From Nostoc sp. TCL240-02 (GTDB lineage: Bacteria > Cyanobacteriota > Cyanobacteriia > Cyanobacteriales > Nostocaceae), in assembly GCF_013343235.1 (NCBI RefSeq), contig NZ_CP040094.1, positions 7,621,001-7,685,000 of the forward strand: 64,000 bases of DNA, read 5' to 3'. A program made the position numbers and the translations under genes. The notes beneath the pieces were generated by a model. That model was not told the DNA's origin, made no database searches, and worked only from the letters and a program-made list of their open reading frames with translations. Below are positions 18,416-26,823 of this stretch, piece by piece (the first letter of the stretch is position 1; each line of letters starts with the position of its first letter).

Positions 18416-18429
18416 GTAGCTTATGTTAC
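18416..18429 (+). promoter_or_regulatory. NtcA-binding site upstream of gifA
   Basis: GTAGCTTATGTTAC fits GTA-N8-TAC exactly and ends 11 bp before a TATATT -10-like box (18441-18446). A site overlapping the core promoter fits repression by NtcA, the known mode for gif genes. The identical 14-mer occurs upstream of glnA. Confidence 0.75.
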
Positions 18430-18500
18430 AGTTTTTTTGTTATATTAGTCTTGTAAGAAACCAAAAATTATATATTCACAAAATAGAGAGGACTATGGTT

Positions 18501-18701
18501 ATGTCTATCGCAGATAAATCTCGTGCATTAATGGTGCGTGAACATCAGCAAGTCAAGAATCGCCAACAATCGATGCTGATGCGGGCTGCACAAGAACTAG
18601 GTCTTCCTGAAGAAGTATCTCATTACTGGAACCCAATTCAAGGGAAGGTAGATGCTAGTAGTCGGATGATTTATGGCCCCAGCCACGCTTCCATGAGCTA
18701 A
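18501..18701 (+). CDS. gifA: glutamine synthetase inactivating factor IF7
   Basis: A 66-residue basic protein that binds and inactivates glutamine synthetase when ammonium is available. Counting from MSIADKS, arginines fall at positions 8, 21 and 28, the residues reported to matter in Anabaena IF7. This favours ATG 18501 over the ATG two codons upstream (18495). GAGAGGA just upstream is the ribosome site. The gene converges on its target glnA, with a shared terminator between. Regulation is expected to be opposite to glnA: repressed by NtcA under nitrogen limitation (site at 18416). Confidence 0.88.
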   Translation: MSIADKSRALMVREHQQVKNRQQSMLMRAAQELGLPEEVSHYWNPIQGKVDASSRMIYGPSHASMS

Positions 18702-18763
18702 GTTTCAAGAGTTTGAAGCTAGATTTTTTGAGTGAATATCTCAACTGACAACTCTGGAAAAAA

Positions 18764-18788
18764 AGCCACCCTGTACTCTAGGGTGGCT
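18764..18788. terminator. bidirectional terminator between gifA and glnA
   Basis: A 9-bp stem AGCCACCCT/AGGGTGGCT with a 7-nt loop. A run of A on the left side supplies a seven-T tail for the minus-strand glnA transcript. On the plus strand it is followed by a weaker AT-rich tail. Confidence 0.8.
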
Positions 18789-18831
18789 AAACTTATTAAT
18801 TTTAGTTAGATACGATTCTTAATTTAATTAA

Positions 18832-20256
18832 TTAAGCATCGTAGTAGAGGTAAAACTCATAGGGATGAGGACGTAGTTGCAACTGCTTAACTTCATTACC
18901 TAGCTTGTAGTCAATCCAATTTTCGATAAAGTCTTCCGTGAAAACGCCTGATTCGGTCAAGAAGGCGTGATCTTTTTCCAGTGCTTGCAACGCCAATTCT
19001 AAAGAACCTGGAGTTGAAGGAACCTTTGCCAGTTCTTCTGGAGAGAGTTCATAGATATTTTTATCTAAGGGTTCACCAGGATGGATTTTGTTCTTGATGC
19101 CATCGATACCAGCACAAAGCATTGCAGCAAATGCTAAATAGGGGTTAGATGTAGCATCTGGACAACGGAATTCTAAACGCTTGGCTTTGGGGTTAATGCC
19201 AGATAGAGGAATACGTATAGAAGCAGAACGGTTTCCTTGGGAGTAAGCCAAGTTCACTGGTGCTTCATAACCAGGTACTAAGCGTTTGTATGAGTTGGTG
19301 CTGGGGTTGGTAATTGCTAACAGCGCTGGTGCGTGTTTGAGAAGACCACCAATGTAGTACAAGCCCATATCGCTCAAACCAGCATACTTATCACCTGCAA
19401 ATAGAGGTTGACCATCTTTCCAAATGGACTGGTGACAGTGCATTCCTGAACCGTTATCGCCAAAAATTGGTTTTGGCATGAAGGTAACGGTTTTGCCATA
19501 TTTCTTGGCAACGTTCTTGATGACATATTTGTAAATCATCAACCAGTCAGCCGCTTCGATCAACTTCCCAAATTTGAAACCTAGTTCGCACTGACCACCA
19601 GTAGCAACTTCATGATGATGTTTTTCAATTGGCACACCTAATTCTGCCATTTTCAACAACATTTCTGTACGGATATCTTGGAAAGAATCCGTTGGTGAAA
19701 CTGGGAAGTAACCTTCTTTGAAGCGGGGTTTGTAACCCAAGTTGGGTTTTGCATCTGTACCAGCTTTACCAGAATTCCAAGCACCTTCTTCGGAGTCTAA
19801 GAAATAGTAGCCTTCGTTAGCAGTTTGAGCAAACCTAGCACTGTCAAATATAAAGAATTCAGCTTCAGGACCAAAGAAGGCTGTGTCACCAAGACCAGTG
19901 GAAACTAGGTAATCTATTGCTTTTTGAGCAATTACCCGTGGGCAACGGTTATACCATTCGCCTGTGCGGGGTTCTTTTATACTACAGATTATACTTAGCG
20001 TAGGCACTTCCATAAATGGGTCGATCCAAGCAGTGTTGGGGTCGAGTACCATCGTCATGTCAGATTCGTTGATCGCTTTCCAACCCCGAATGCTGGAACC
20101 GTCAAAAGGTACGCCATCAGTGAACGCAGTCTCATCGATTTGGTTTTGGTACAGTGTGAGGTGCTGCCAAGTCCCTACTGTGTCGATGAATTTGAGATCA
20201 ATCAGTTGAATTTTTTCATCTTGAATTCTCTTCAAGAGTTCTTGTGGTGTAGTCAT
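18832..20256 (-). CDS. glnA: glutamine synthetase type I
   Basis: Condenses glutamate and ammonia to glutamine with ATP, the entry point of nitrogen assimilation and of nitrogen fixed in heterocysts. It has 474 residues, standard for GSI-beta. Visible motifs are FDGSSIRGW (N-terminal beta-grasp), [12 protein letters not shown] (metal Glu), [11 protein letters not shown] (ATP/metal His), [17 protein letters not shown] (glutamate site), and NRSASIRIP with the [11 protein letters not shown] segment. The Tyr region [10 protein letters not shown] corresponds to the adenylylation loop, but in cyanobacteria activity is controlled by IF proteins instead; gifA lies just downstream. NtcA site upstream at 20382-20395. 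Confidence 0.97.
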   Translation of the reverse strand: MTTPQELLKRIQDEKIQLIDLKFIDTVGTWQHLTLYQNQIDETAFTDGVPFDGSSIRGWKAINESDMTMVLDPNTAWIDPFMEVPTLSIICSIKEPRTGEWYNRCPRVIAQKAIDYLVSTGLGDTAFFGPEAEFFIFDSARFAQTANEGYYFLDSEEGAWNSGKAGTDAKPNLGYKPRFKEGYFPVSPTDSFQDIRTEMLLKMAELGVPIEKHHHEVATGGQCELGFKFGKLIEAADWLMIYKYVIKNVAKKYGKTVTFMPKPIFGDNGSGMHCHQSIWKDGQPLFAGDKYAGLSDMGLYYIGGLLKHAPALLAITNPSTNSYKRLVPGYEAPVNLAYSQGNRSASIRIPLSGINPKAKRLEFRCPDATSNPYLAFAAMLCAGIDGIKNKIHPGEPLDKNIYELSPEELAKVPSTPGSLELALQALEKDHAFLTESGVFTEDFIENWIDYKLGNEVKQLQLRPHPYEFYLYYDA

Positions 20257-20612
20257 TTTTACTCCTTCTCTACCAATTTCCTAAAGTCAACCAGAATCTT
20301 ACATTGCATCCTAACCCTGCTGATCTCAATCAGACCGTGACACACCAGAAATATCTTAAATAGTAGACATTAGCGGATTTTGTAGCTTATGTTACAGATA
20401 TCTGGATTATCAGGTTATATTAACCTTTCGGCGCTCATCTGTACAAAACTGGAAAGTTCATCATATAGGGTCAACTTTGGCATAGAATCCTTAAATAGTG
20501 GATAGATTGTTTTTGTGCCGAATCTATTTTAAATAGCACAAAAATTTACTGGTGCGTGAGTGCAGCCAAATAAATATCAAACCATAAATAGCAAGGATTG
20601 GGAGAAAAAAGA
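20257..20612. other. divergent glnA-apcF promoter region
   Basis: Shared upstream region of glnA (minus) and apcF (plus). Apart from the NtcA site, no clear operator is seen. The apcF leader carries AAGGATTGGGAGAAA before its start. Confidence 0.5.
20382..20395 (-). promoter_or_regulatory. NtcA activator site of glnA
   Basis: Read toward glnA, GTAACATAAGCTAC fits GTA-N8-TAC. A TACTAT -10-like box follows about 17 bp further on, the spacing of a class II NtcA-activated promoter. It is the exact reverse complement of the gifA site. Confidence 0.8.
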
Positions 20613-21122
20613 ATGCGCGATGCGGTAACAAGTTTAATTAAGAATTATGACTTAGCTGGTCGGTATTTTGACCGGAATGCGCTCGATAGCCTAAAGTCTT
20701 ACTTTGACAGTGGTACAGTCCGAGTCCAAGCAGCGGCGGCGATAAATTCTAATGCGGCTGCACTTGTCAAGCAGGCGGGTTTGAAGTTATATGAAGAACT
20801 GCCAGAATTGATTCGCCCTGGTGGAAATTCTTATACAACTCGTCGTTATGCAGCTTGTCTGCGCGATCTAGATTACTACTTGCGCTACGCTACCTATGCG
20901 CTAGTTGCTGGGAACACAAATGTATTGGATGAACGAGTGCTACAAGGGCTACGGGAAACTTACAATTCTCTAGGCGTGCCTATTGGGCCTACGGTTCGTG
21001 GTATCCAGATTCTTAAGGATTTGATTAAGGAGCAAGTAGCAGCAGCAGGTGTGGTTAATACTGCTTTTGTGGATGAACCATTTGATCACATCACACGCGA
21101 GTTGAGCGAGATTGATATTTAG
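20613..21122 (+). CDS. apcF: allophycocyanin beta-18 subunit (phycobilisome core)
   Basis: A 169-residue minor beta-type allophycocyanin subunit placed in the core trimers that pass energy to the photosystems. From ATG 20613 it begins MRDAVTSLIKNYDLAGRYFD. Features are the methylatable Asn in LIRPGGNSYT, the phycocyanobilin-attaching Cys in RRYAACLRDLDYYLRY, and the C-terminal DEPFDHITRELSEIDI that distinguishes ApcF from ApcB. An in-frame TTG at 20598 would add five residues but is not needed, because GGAGAAA precedes the ATG. A 3' fragment of a related gene lies 4.3 kb downstream, beyond an insertion-sequence island. Confidence 0.95.
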   Translation: MRDAVTSLIKNYDLAGRYFDRNALDSLKSYFDSGTVRVQAAAAINSNAAALVKQAGLKLYEELPELIRPGGNSYTTRRYAACLRDLDYYLRYATYALVAGNTNVLDERVLQGLRETYNSLGVPIGPTVRGIQILKDLIKEQVAAAGVVNTAFVDEPFDHITRELSEIDI

Positions 21123-21437
21123 CATCTAGCTTTGGTGACTAAAAATCGCGGAACTATACAAACAAAGTTCATGTAAGCATACTTTACAGACATCGCACTT
21201 TGGCTTGATTGGCAAGGTGCGTTTACTTTTCTTAAAGCAAAACACTATTTGTCGTCTCACAAATTAATTGCATTACAACGAAAGTAAGTACTGGAAAATT
21301 TTTATACCTGCTCGTATGATATTTATTATTGATATAAATAATTTTTGGCAACAGTTATATGAGTATTAATGATCTAGAATTTCTGCACGGTGCAGCTTTT
21401 CTTCGACTACTGAAAGGAACATCTGATATCTCTATTA
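21123..21437. other. apcF 3' region up to the IS630 insertion
   Basis: It contains an imperfect stem (21194-21221, CGCACTTTGGC paired with GGCAAGGTGCG) followed by TTTACTTTTCTT, a probable apcF terminator. The rest is AT-rich with no gene. The TCTATTA at 21431-21437 is half of the target duplication of the neighbouring IS4 copy. Confidence 0.5.
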
Positions 21438-22465
21438 TAGCGGTTATCAGTCTTGTGAGGTACAGTAGCAGCAGTGAGTAAACCAACCCAGCAAATTCTC
21501 TATTGTCACTTCTGCGAATGCCGTATCTAATGCCTGGAGTAAATCAGGGTATGTCCTTGCACCGATGCGACGGAGAATGTTCTTAATCTTGGACCAACAA
21601 TTCTCAATCGGTGAAAAATCGGGAGAATAGGGGGGGAGATAAATGAGATGAGCGCCAGCAGCGATGAGCAAAGCTTCAAGTTCATCACTTTTATGGATTG
21701 AGCAGTTATCCATGATCACCACTGCACCAGGCCAAAGTTTGGGTACGAGCTTTTGGGCGATGAAGGCATCAAAAGTCAAAGCATCGATAGAACCTAAGCC
21801 ACTCCATTGGGTGAGCAGTCCTTTCAAGCTAATTGCACCAATTACCGAGACATTTTTCCCTTTGCGGTTGGGCTTTTGAGCATAGGCCCGAAGGCCAGGC
21901 AAGGCGCGGGCACATTTGCGGATGAAGGACAGATTAACTCCCGATTCATCTAAGAAAATCAGCTCTTCGACGGGTATCCCCCTCAAGAGTTTCCAGTACT
22001 CAAATCGGGCTAGTTGGACTTCATCACTACCTTTTTTGTGAGGTGGAGACTTTTTTTTGAGGTTGAGGTGAAGTTTCCAGCGAACCATCCGATTCACCGT
22101 AGCTACCCCAATTAAGACCTCTGTTTTCTCGTAAAGTCGTTCCCGCAATTCGCTTAACGTCGCATCGGGCTGTGCTATGACGAGTTGGCGCAGGATTTCT
22201 AACTGTTCAGCATTCAACTTTGTTGCTGTCTGCTCAGTCCGCACCTTGGGGCCTATCATCCCCAATTCTCGATGGCGTTTGAGTAAATTTTGCACAAAAC
22301 TTAAGGTGACACCAAAGTTTTTAGCCAGTTTTCGTTGGGAAATGTCACCGCAGGCATAAGCATCAACTATTTTTTGACGCAAGTCGAGAGAGTAGGCTTT
22401 CATCACCACCAATTATCAGTAGAATTGCTCTCTCCTACTGTACTGAAGTAGACTGATAACCGCTA
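21438..22465 (-). mobile_element. IS630-family insertion sequence with perfect ends
   Basis: The ends are perfect inverted repeats: TAGCGGTTATCAGTCT on the left and its complement at 22450-22465. A TA dinucleotide is duplicated outside (21436-21437 and 22466-22467), the IS630 hallmark. The element is 1028 bp. It inserted at the left junction of the IS4 copy at 22468. Confidence 0.9.
21447..22403 (-). CDS. IS630-family transposase
   Basis: A single uninterrupted frame of ~318 residues from MKAYSLDLRQKIVDAY (an alternative ATG three codons upstream at 22412 would give 321). It has an N-terminal helix-turn-helix (RKLAKNFGVTLSFVQNLLKR) and then a DDE catalytic domain. The Asp residues lie in FLDESGVN and VIMDNCSIHK, and the Glu in PDFSPIENCWSKIK. 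The intact frame and perfect ends suggest recent activity. Related but not identical to the broken copy at 13.4 kb. Confidence 0.9.
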   Translation of the reverse strand: MKAYSLDLRQKIVDAYACGDISQRKLAKNFGVTLSFVQNLLKRHRELGMIGPKVRTEQTATKLNAEQLEILRQLVIAQPDATLSELRERLYEKTEVLIGVATVNRMVRWKLHLNLKKKSPPHKKGSDEVQLARFEYWKLLRGIPVEELIFLDESGVNLSFIRKCARALPGLRAYAQKPNRKGKNVSVIGAISLKGLLTQWSGLGSIDALTFDAFIAQKLVPKLWPGAVVIMDNCSIHKSDELEALLIAAGAHLIYLPPYSPDFSPIENCWSKIKNILRRIGARTYPDLLQALDTAFAEVTIENLLGWFTHCCYCTSQD

Positions 22466-22467
22466 TA

Positions 22468-23651
22468 GCAGAAATGTTGATTCCTAATACAAAACTTTAC
22501 ATATCTAGTTACACTAACTCTCTTAAGCCTAAAATAGTCAACATGACATCATCTCCTCAAACCAATGAACATAACTGATTTTCTGACACATACAAGATTG
22601 TAAATAGCGGAATTTATCTAATAGCGTATGTCCCCATTGTTGTGGAATAGATAATATCTGTGAAATTAGATAAGCTATTAAACTAACGTAAATTTATATA
22701 GTGATACCATTGACGTTCTTAGTAATTAATTTGTCAAGTTTTAAGTGCATCTTTAAAAACTTCCATAACAATTCAACTCCCCAACGTAATCGATAAATAT
22801 CCCTAATTTCATCATCACTAACGGCAGCCTCTCCATCAGCAGGTAAATTAGTAACTAAGCGAAACTCGGTTTTCGCGTCTAAATCACAAAAATTAATTAC
22901 TCTATAGGCTTGAGCATCATCAGATGCACCGACTTTGACCAACTCATTTGAGCTATCAAATTCTAATTTCCAATTATTTTTTATCCGCAAAACAAAATAT
23001 TTGTTTTCTTGTACTAATTCTTGGATAAATTTTAATCCAGCAAAACCCCTATCCATTACTCCAACAGCATTTATTGGTAGACTAGACATGATTTTAGAAC
23101 CAAATTTATAGTCATGGTCATGTCCAAAGTTTATGAAGTTATCTGATGGACTTCCAGTAGCTAGATTTAGAGAACTGAAAAGTTTTACTTGATGGTGTCC
23201 TAATACCCATAACAATTTACTTGTGAGAGTAATAATTGTTGAATCTATTGGACAAATTGCATATTTATTGTGTAACTTTTTTTGAGTTTTATTCTGCACT
23301 AATTCATTTAATTTTTGGTAAATTTCTTGAAAAGGTTTTTGGCTTCGATGTAAGTTTGCCTTAGAGAAAGTAGAAATATCTACCTCAAAACAATTGTTAT
23401 TTAATCTGTTAAACAAATCTCGCATACTTGTTAAGCTGTTATCCATAGCATAAGATAACCAGCACTCAAAGAACAGACGACTGTTCAATACTGGATAATC
23501 GTTTTTTGGCAGTCCTCTCAAGATATCTTTGACAATCTTGGGAAATGAATTTATAATCACTATCAAATAGATATACTTTAATCTTCCGCCCAAAATTTAA
23601 CATATTTTGGGCTGTTTTTATCGGATTTTTCTTAACATTCAACACTTTTGC
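22468..23651 (-). mobile_element. second IS4-family copy, inactivated
   Basis: Ends GCAGAAATGTTGA (22468) and a degenerate complement ending CACTTTTGC (23651) bound a 1184-bp copy closely similar to the element at 9155-10337. Removing the IS630 at its left edge leaves TCTATTA directly flanking both ends (21431-21437 and 23652-23658), a 7-bp target duplication. Confidence 0.8.
22538..23566 (-). pseudogene. IS4-family transposase with a nonsense codon
   Basis: Same protein as the 9.2-kb transposase, with PIDSTIITL, VMDRGFAG and YRLRWGVELLWKFLK intact. After VNGITI the Gln codon CAA is TAA, near 22695. The frame beyond the stop remains open and homologous (IYVSLIAYLI to WFEEMMSC) to 22538, so a single point mutation removed the last ~50 residues. 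Confidence 0.88.
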
Positions 23652-23658
23652 TCTATTA

Positions 23659-24056
23659 GTTATTTATCTTATATTCATTCATCTCTTTATACTATAAAAA
23701 GCTTAAATCAAGAATCAGCGATTCTATTTAAAATATCAAAAAAACCGATTTCTTCATGGTCATTTAGCTTCAGTTCACAGGAAGAAAATGCGCTGACAAC
23801 ATTTCGTGAAAATTATCCTGATGTCAAACTTTTTATAGCATTGATTTGTCATCGGGATGGCGTTTGTTGCCTATCAGAAAAACAACTATGGACAATTATT
23901 GATCCTAGTGAGGGTTTAGCCAAGCAGCGTGTTTCTGTAAAAAGAGAACTAAGAGGGAGTTATTATGTTAAAGGTACGGGAAGAGTTCCCTTAGAGCAGA
24001 CAGTCCCTCAAAATAATTGGCCTGACGTAATTTTATCAACATCAAATAACCTATGA
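23659..24056 (+). pseudogene. unrecognised gene, 5' end cut off by IS4
   Basis: This frame is open from within the IS4 right end (23607) to a TGA at 24056. The plausible native part starts near SLYTIKSLNQES and includes FKISKKPISSWSFSF and IALICHRDGVCCLSEKQLW. I do not recognise the family. Its stop overlaps the start of the Z1-type fragment (ATGA at 24053), so the two genes were translationally coupled in one operon. The true 5' end is missing, presumably lost at or displaced by the IS insertion. The context suggests a component of a restriction or other defence system. Confidence 0.5.
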
Positions 24057-24458
24057 CACCCACTGAGATAAAAACTAATGGCGACTGTATTGATAAATTA
24101 ATTAAGAGATTAGAGAAACAAATTGGAGAAAAAGAAGCGAATAAACTTAAAGGAACTGCTATTGAAATTGTCCAAAATTGTGTCAAAATTTACTCTGAAA
24201 ATTTTGGTAATGGTGATGTAGGTGAAAATAGTACAGGTTTAGTGAGCCAACCTTATAAAGGAAAAGGACAAGACTCTATTCCTAATGGTACAACCGGACT
24301 TATTTATGGTCGTGTTCAAAGTGGTAAAACTAACACAACTATTGCAACTTTAGCACTGGCTAATGAAAATAATTTTCGTTGTTTTATTATTTTAACGTCC
24401 GACAATACATGGTTAGGAAAACAAACGGCTAATTGTTTTTGGAGCTATCTTTCGACTA
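24053..24458 (+). pseudogene. Z1-domain ATPase, N-terminal fragment
   Basis: About 135 residues beginning MTPTEIKTNGDCIDKL and containing the Walker A motif GRVQSGKT followed by TIATLALANENNFRCFIILTSDNTWL. This GxxQSGKT-then-ILT arrangement is characteristic of Z1-domain proteins, helicase-like ATPases of ~900 residues usually found beside DNA methyltransferases and nucleases in restriction-type clusters. Here the sequence stops matching after about TANCFWSYLSTN, where the xisH gene starts in the same frame-overlapping stretch. The helicase-like remainder is gone. Almost certainly non-functional. Confidence 0.65.
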
Positions 24459-24878
24459 ATGCCAGCCAGAGACATCTACCACGCCGCAGTCATTAAAGCA
24501 CCTATAGCAGATGGTTGGACAATAACCAACGATCCCTTGTACCTTGCATACGGGGGTAGAGAACTTTACGTAGATATTGGAGCAGAAAGAGTTACCATTG
24601 CTGCTGAGAAGGATAATCAAAAAATAGCTGTTGAAATCAAAAGTTTTCTGAGTCCTTCTCCCGTGAATGACCTCCAGGAAGCTGTAGGACAGTATGAAGT
24701 TTATCGCAGCGTGCTTAAAGAACTACAACCAAAACGCCAACTTTATTTAGCAGTTCCCAAGCGAGTTTACGAAGGTATATTTTCCGAACGCTTTGGTCAG
24801 CTAATTCTTAATAGTATAGGAATAAACCTAATTGTCTTTGACGAGCAACTAGAGAGGATTATCAGATGGATAAGCTAG
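24459..24878 (+). CDS. xisH: XisH, element-excision controlling factor family
   Basis: A 139-residue protein beginning MPARDIYHAAVIKAPIADGWTIT, matching the XisH family first seen near the fdxN excision element of Anabaena. The core AAEKDNQKIAVEIKSF has the ExK pattern of PD-(D/E)xK nuclease folds. In Anabaena, XisH and XisI are required with the XisF recombinase for fdxN-element excision. No xisF, nif gene or element border is seen here, so this is one of the many orphan xisHI pairs in cyanobacteria. It overlaps xisI by 13 bp. Confidence 0.88.
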   Translation: MPARDIYHAAVIKAPIADGWTITNDPLYLAYGGRELYVDIGAERVTIAAEKDNQKIAVEIKSFLSPSPVNDLQEAVGQYEVYRSVLKELQPKRQLYLAVPKRVYEGIFSERFGQLILNSIGINLIVFDEQLERIIRWIS

Positions 24879-25201
24879 CTCGGTATCGTGAAATTATTCG
24901 TCAGTTGATATTTGACTATGCTGGTCACAAACCTGCTAATGGTCAAATAGAGACTGAAGCTGTCATTGACTCGGAGCGAGACCACTACGAAGTGTTACAT
25001 GTTGGTTGGGATGGAGTGCGCCGCGTACATGCTTCGGTGGTACATATAGATATTATTAATGATAAAGTGTGGATTCAATATGATGGTACTTCTCAGCCAG
25101 TGGCGGAGGCATTATTAGAAGCGGGTATTTTGCGCGAAGATATTGTTTTGGGTTTTCATCCTGCTGAAATACGGCAATACACGGATTTTGCTGTATTTTA
25201 A
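24866..25201 (+). CDS. xisI: XisI, element-excision controlling factor family
   Basis: A 111-residue protein (MDKLARYREIIRQLIFDYAG) with the family hallmarks SERDHYEVLHVGWDG, VHIDIINDKVWIQYDGT and EDIVLGFHPAEIRQYTDFAV. XisI proteins pair with XisH; the biochemical role remains unknown. The start codon lies inside the 3' end of xisH (24866), so the two are translationally coupled. Confidence 0.9.
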   Translation: MDKLARYREIIRQLIFDYAGHKPANGQIETEAVIDSERDHYEVLHVGWDGVRRVHASVVHIDIINDKVWIQYDGTSQPVAEALLEAGILREDIVLGFHPAEIRQYTDFAVF

Positions 25202-25408
25202 TTATCTTTAATTGTGTAATTCTCAAAGAAGAAAGAAGCAATAAACTTGATCCTAGCGATCGCTTTAAATGGCGATCGCAGATGAAAGAATCGACTTTAG
25301 AAAGGCTAAGAATTGTAAACAAGCTCTAGCTGATTTGAAAGTGCTGTTAGCGGTAGCAGGGCGTTTAGCCCGTGCTGAGTAATACTCATTGAGTGGCGAT
25401 CGCTCTGA
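25202..25408. other. spacer with dispersed repeat
   Basis: It contains two GCGATCGC-centred stretches and, near 25345, the dispersed repeat GTTAGCGGTAGCAGGGCG that also occurs at about 13378. No gene is seen. Confidence 0.4.
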
Positions 25409-25489
25409 AAGGAACAAGTGACAGCCGCAGGCGTGATTAATTCTAGCTTTACAGATGAACCGTTTAATCACATCACACGCGAGTTAAGT
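25409..25489 (+). pseudogene. 3' fragment of an apcF-like gene
   Basis: In frame this 81-bp stretch reads KEQVTAAGVINSSF followed by TDEPFNHITRELS. The matching C-terminus of intact ApcF is KEQVAAAGVVNTAF followed by VDEPFDHITRELS. It lacks everything upstream of this and loses the last five codons where the next IS630 element begins (about 25495). Many synonymous and some replacement differences show it is an old duplicate or a remnant of a second apcF-like gene, not a recent copy. Confidence 0.8.
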
Positions 25490-25494
25490 AAGTC

Positions 25495-26660
25495 GTGGAG
25501 AAAATTTATAAGTATGTAACGAAAAATTAAGCAGAAGAATAAGAGTTAAATTTTACACGTTGTGTACTGTAGTTTCCCTTTTCTCCTCTATTTTGAACTC
25601 CATCAATGACAGCATAGGCAAGGTCTAATTCATCCTCAAAACTTTGAGAAGCTAGTTCATTTTCTTTCAGGTGTTGCCACTCCAATTCAATTGGATTCAT
25701 CTCTGAGCAGTATTTAGGTAAAAAGAAGATGTACAAACCCATTTCTTCCCACTTTGTCCATAATTGCTGAACTTCTTTGCACCGATGTATCGGGTCGTTG
25801 TCCTGAAGGATGACTCTGATCCGACCTGCTTTTTGGGCTTCAAGTGCTTCAAGCTCCATCATTTGGATATAAGATTTGCGTGAAACACCGCCAATCACCA
25901 ACCCGTACACAAAACTAATTAGAGGTTGAAGAAACCCAATAATACTTAACCTTCGTCCTCGGCGTTTACTCTGTTCTAAGCGTTTTTGTTGTCCGAGAAA
26001 GTAGTAACTGTAACTCGGTTCGCTCCAAGCACAAAACCCTGATTCATCCACATACTTTAAATCAATTTCTCCAGCCGCCGCAGACAATTCCAGCATTTCT
26101 AAGTCAGCCTGTTTGATTTGCTGTACTACCGGATCTTGTTTCCCCTTATGACAATTTCAAAGTTCGTTTCCAAATGATCCCCATGATCCCCTTTTTTTTA
26201 GTACCTGCCTTAACCAGTCAGGACTTAATTTTACGGAGCGTTCTTGTTCTAATTTTTGAGCTAACTGAACACTGTTATATGTACGTGGCTCAAGTTCCAA
26301 ACATTCTTCTAAGAACACCATGTCAGCTTCTGCCCACCTTGATTTTCCTCCCCGCCCTGGTTTCTCCCAAAGCCCCTCTAAGCCTAACTTTCCCCATCTA
26401 TGCAACACTTCTCTCACTGTTTGGGCAGTCCAGTTAAAGTCTGCTGCTATCCTCTCTACATACCAACCATGTGCGTTCAATCTAATCACTTCGGCTCTGT
26501 CTTTCACCTTCTGGGGTACATCTGCCGTTCTCAGGTTCAACAGAGTTTTATCTTGCTCTCTAGTCAGAAATACCCTTAAACGGTTACCCATATCGCTGTT
26601 ACCTTTGTAGACGCATTGTACGTATTTACTTATCTTTACATAGTTTGGTTTTTTCACCTC
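25495..26660 (-). mobile_element. IS630-family insertion sequence, degenerate
   Basis: Imperfect ~28-bp terminal repeats (left starting GTGGAGAAAATTTATAAG at 25495; right complement starting GAGGTGAAAAAACC at 26660) match at about two-thirds of positions. They bound a two-frame transposase gene. Borders are approximate. Confidence 0.6.
25527..26591 (-). pseudogene. IS630-family transposase in two frames
   Basis: The first frame starts MGNRLRVFLTREQ at 26591 and carries the helix-turn-helix DNA-binding part (IAADFNWTAQTVREVLHRW). It reaches LKKRGSWG at a run of eight A (26192-26199, plus-strand T), a plausible programmed slippage site. The catalytic frame (KYVDESGF, LQDNDPIH, NPIELEWQHLKE) lies in a third phase, so one slip is not enough: a second shift is needed near 26115-26150. 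A GGGGATCAT tandem duplication lies just after the A run. Most likely inactive. Confidence 0.7.
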
Positions 26661-26823
26661 GTTCTACTTAAGCCAACAGGATATTTAGTAATTCAACAAG
26701 CAGTATAAAATATAGCGATCGCACTTTTGTCTTTGTTGGGAAAGAGCGATCGCTTGTTTAATCCAAGTTTTTGCCGCTAAAGGGCAATATCACGCCTCTC
26801 TAATCTAGTTTAAAAAGGCTATG

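Noticed and set aside
24459..25201. An intact fdxN-type excision element
   Set aside because: No recombinase xisF, no interrupted nif gene and no element borders are present.
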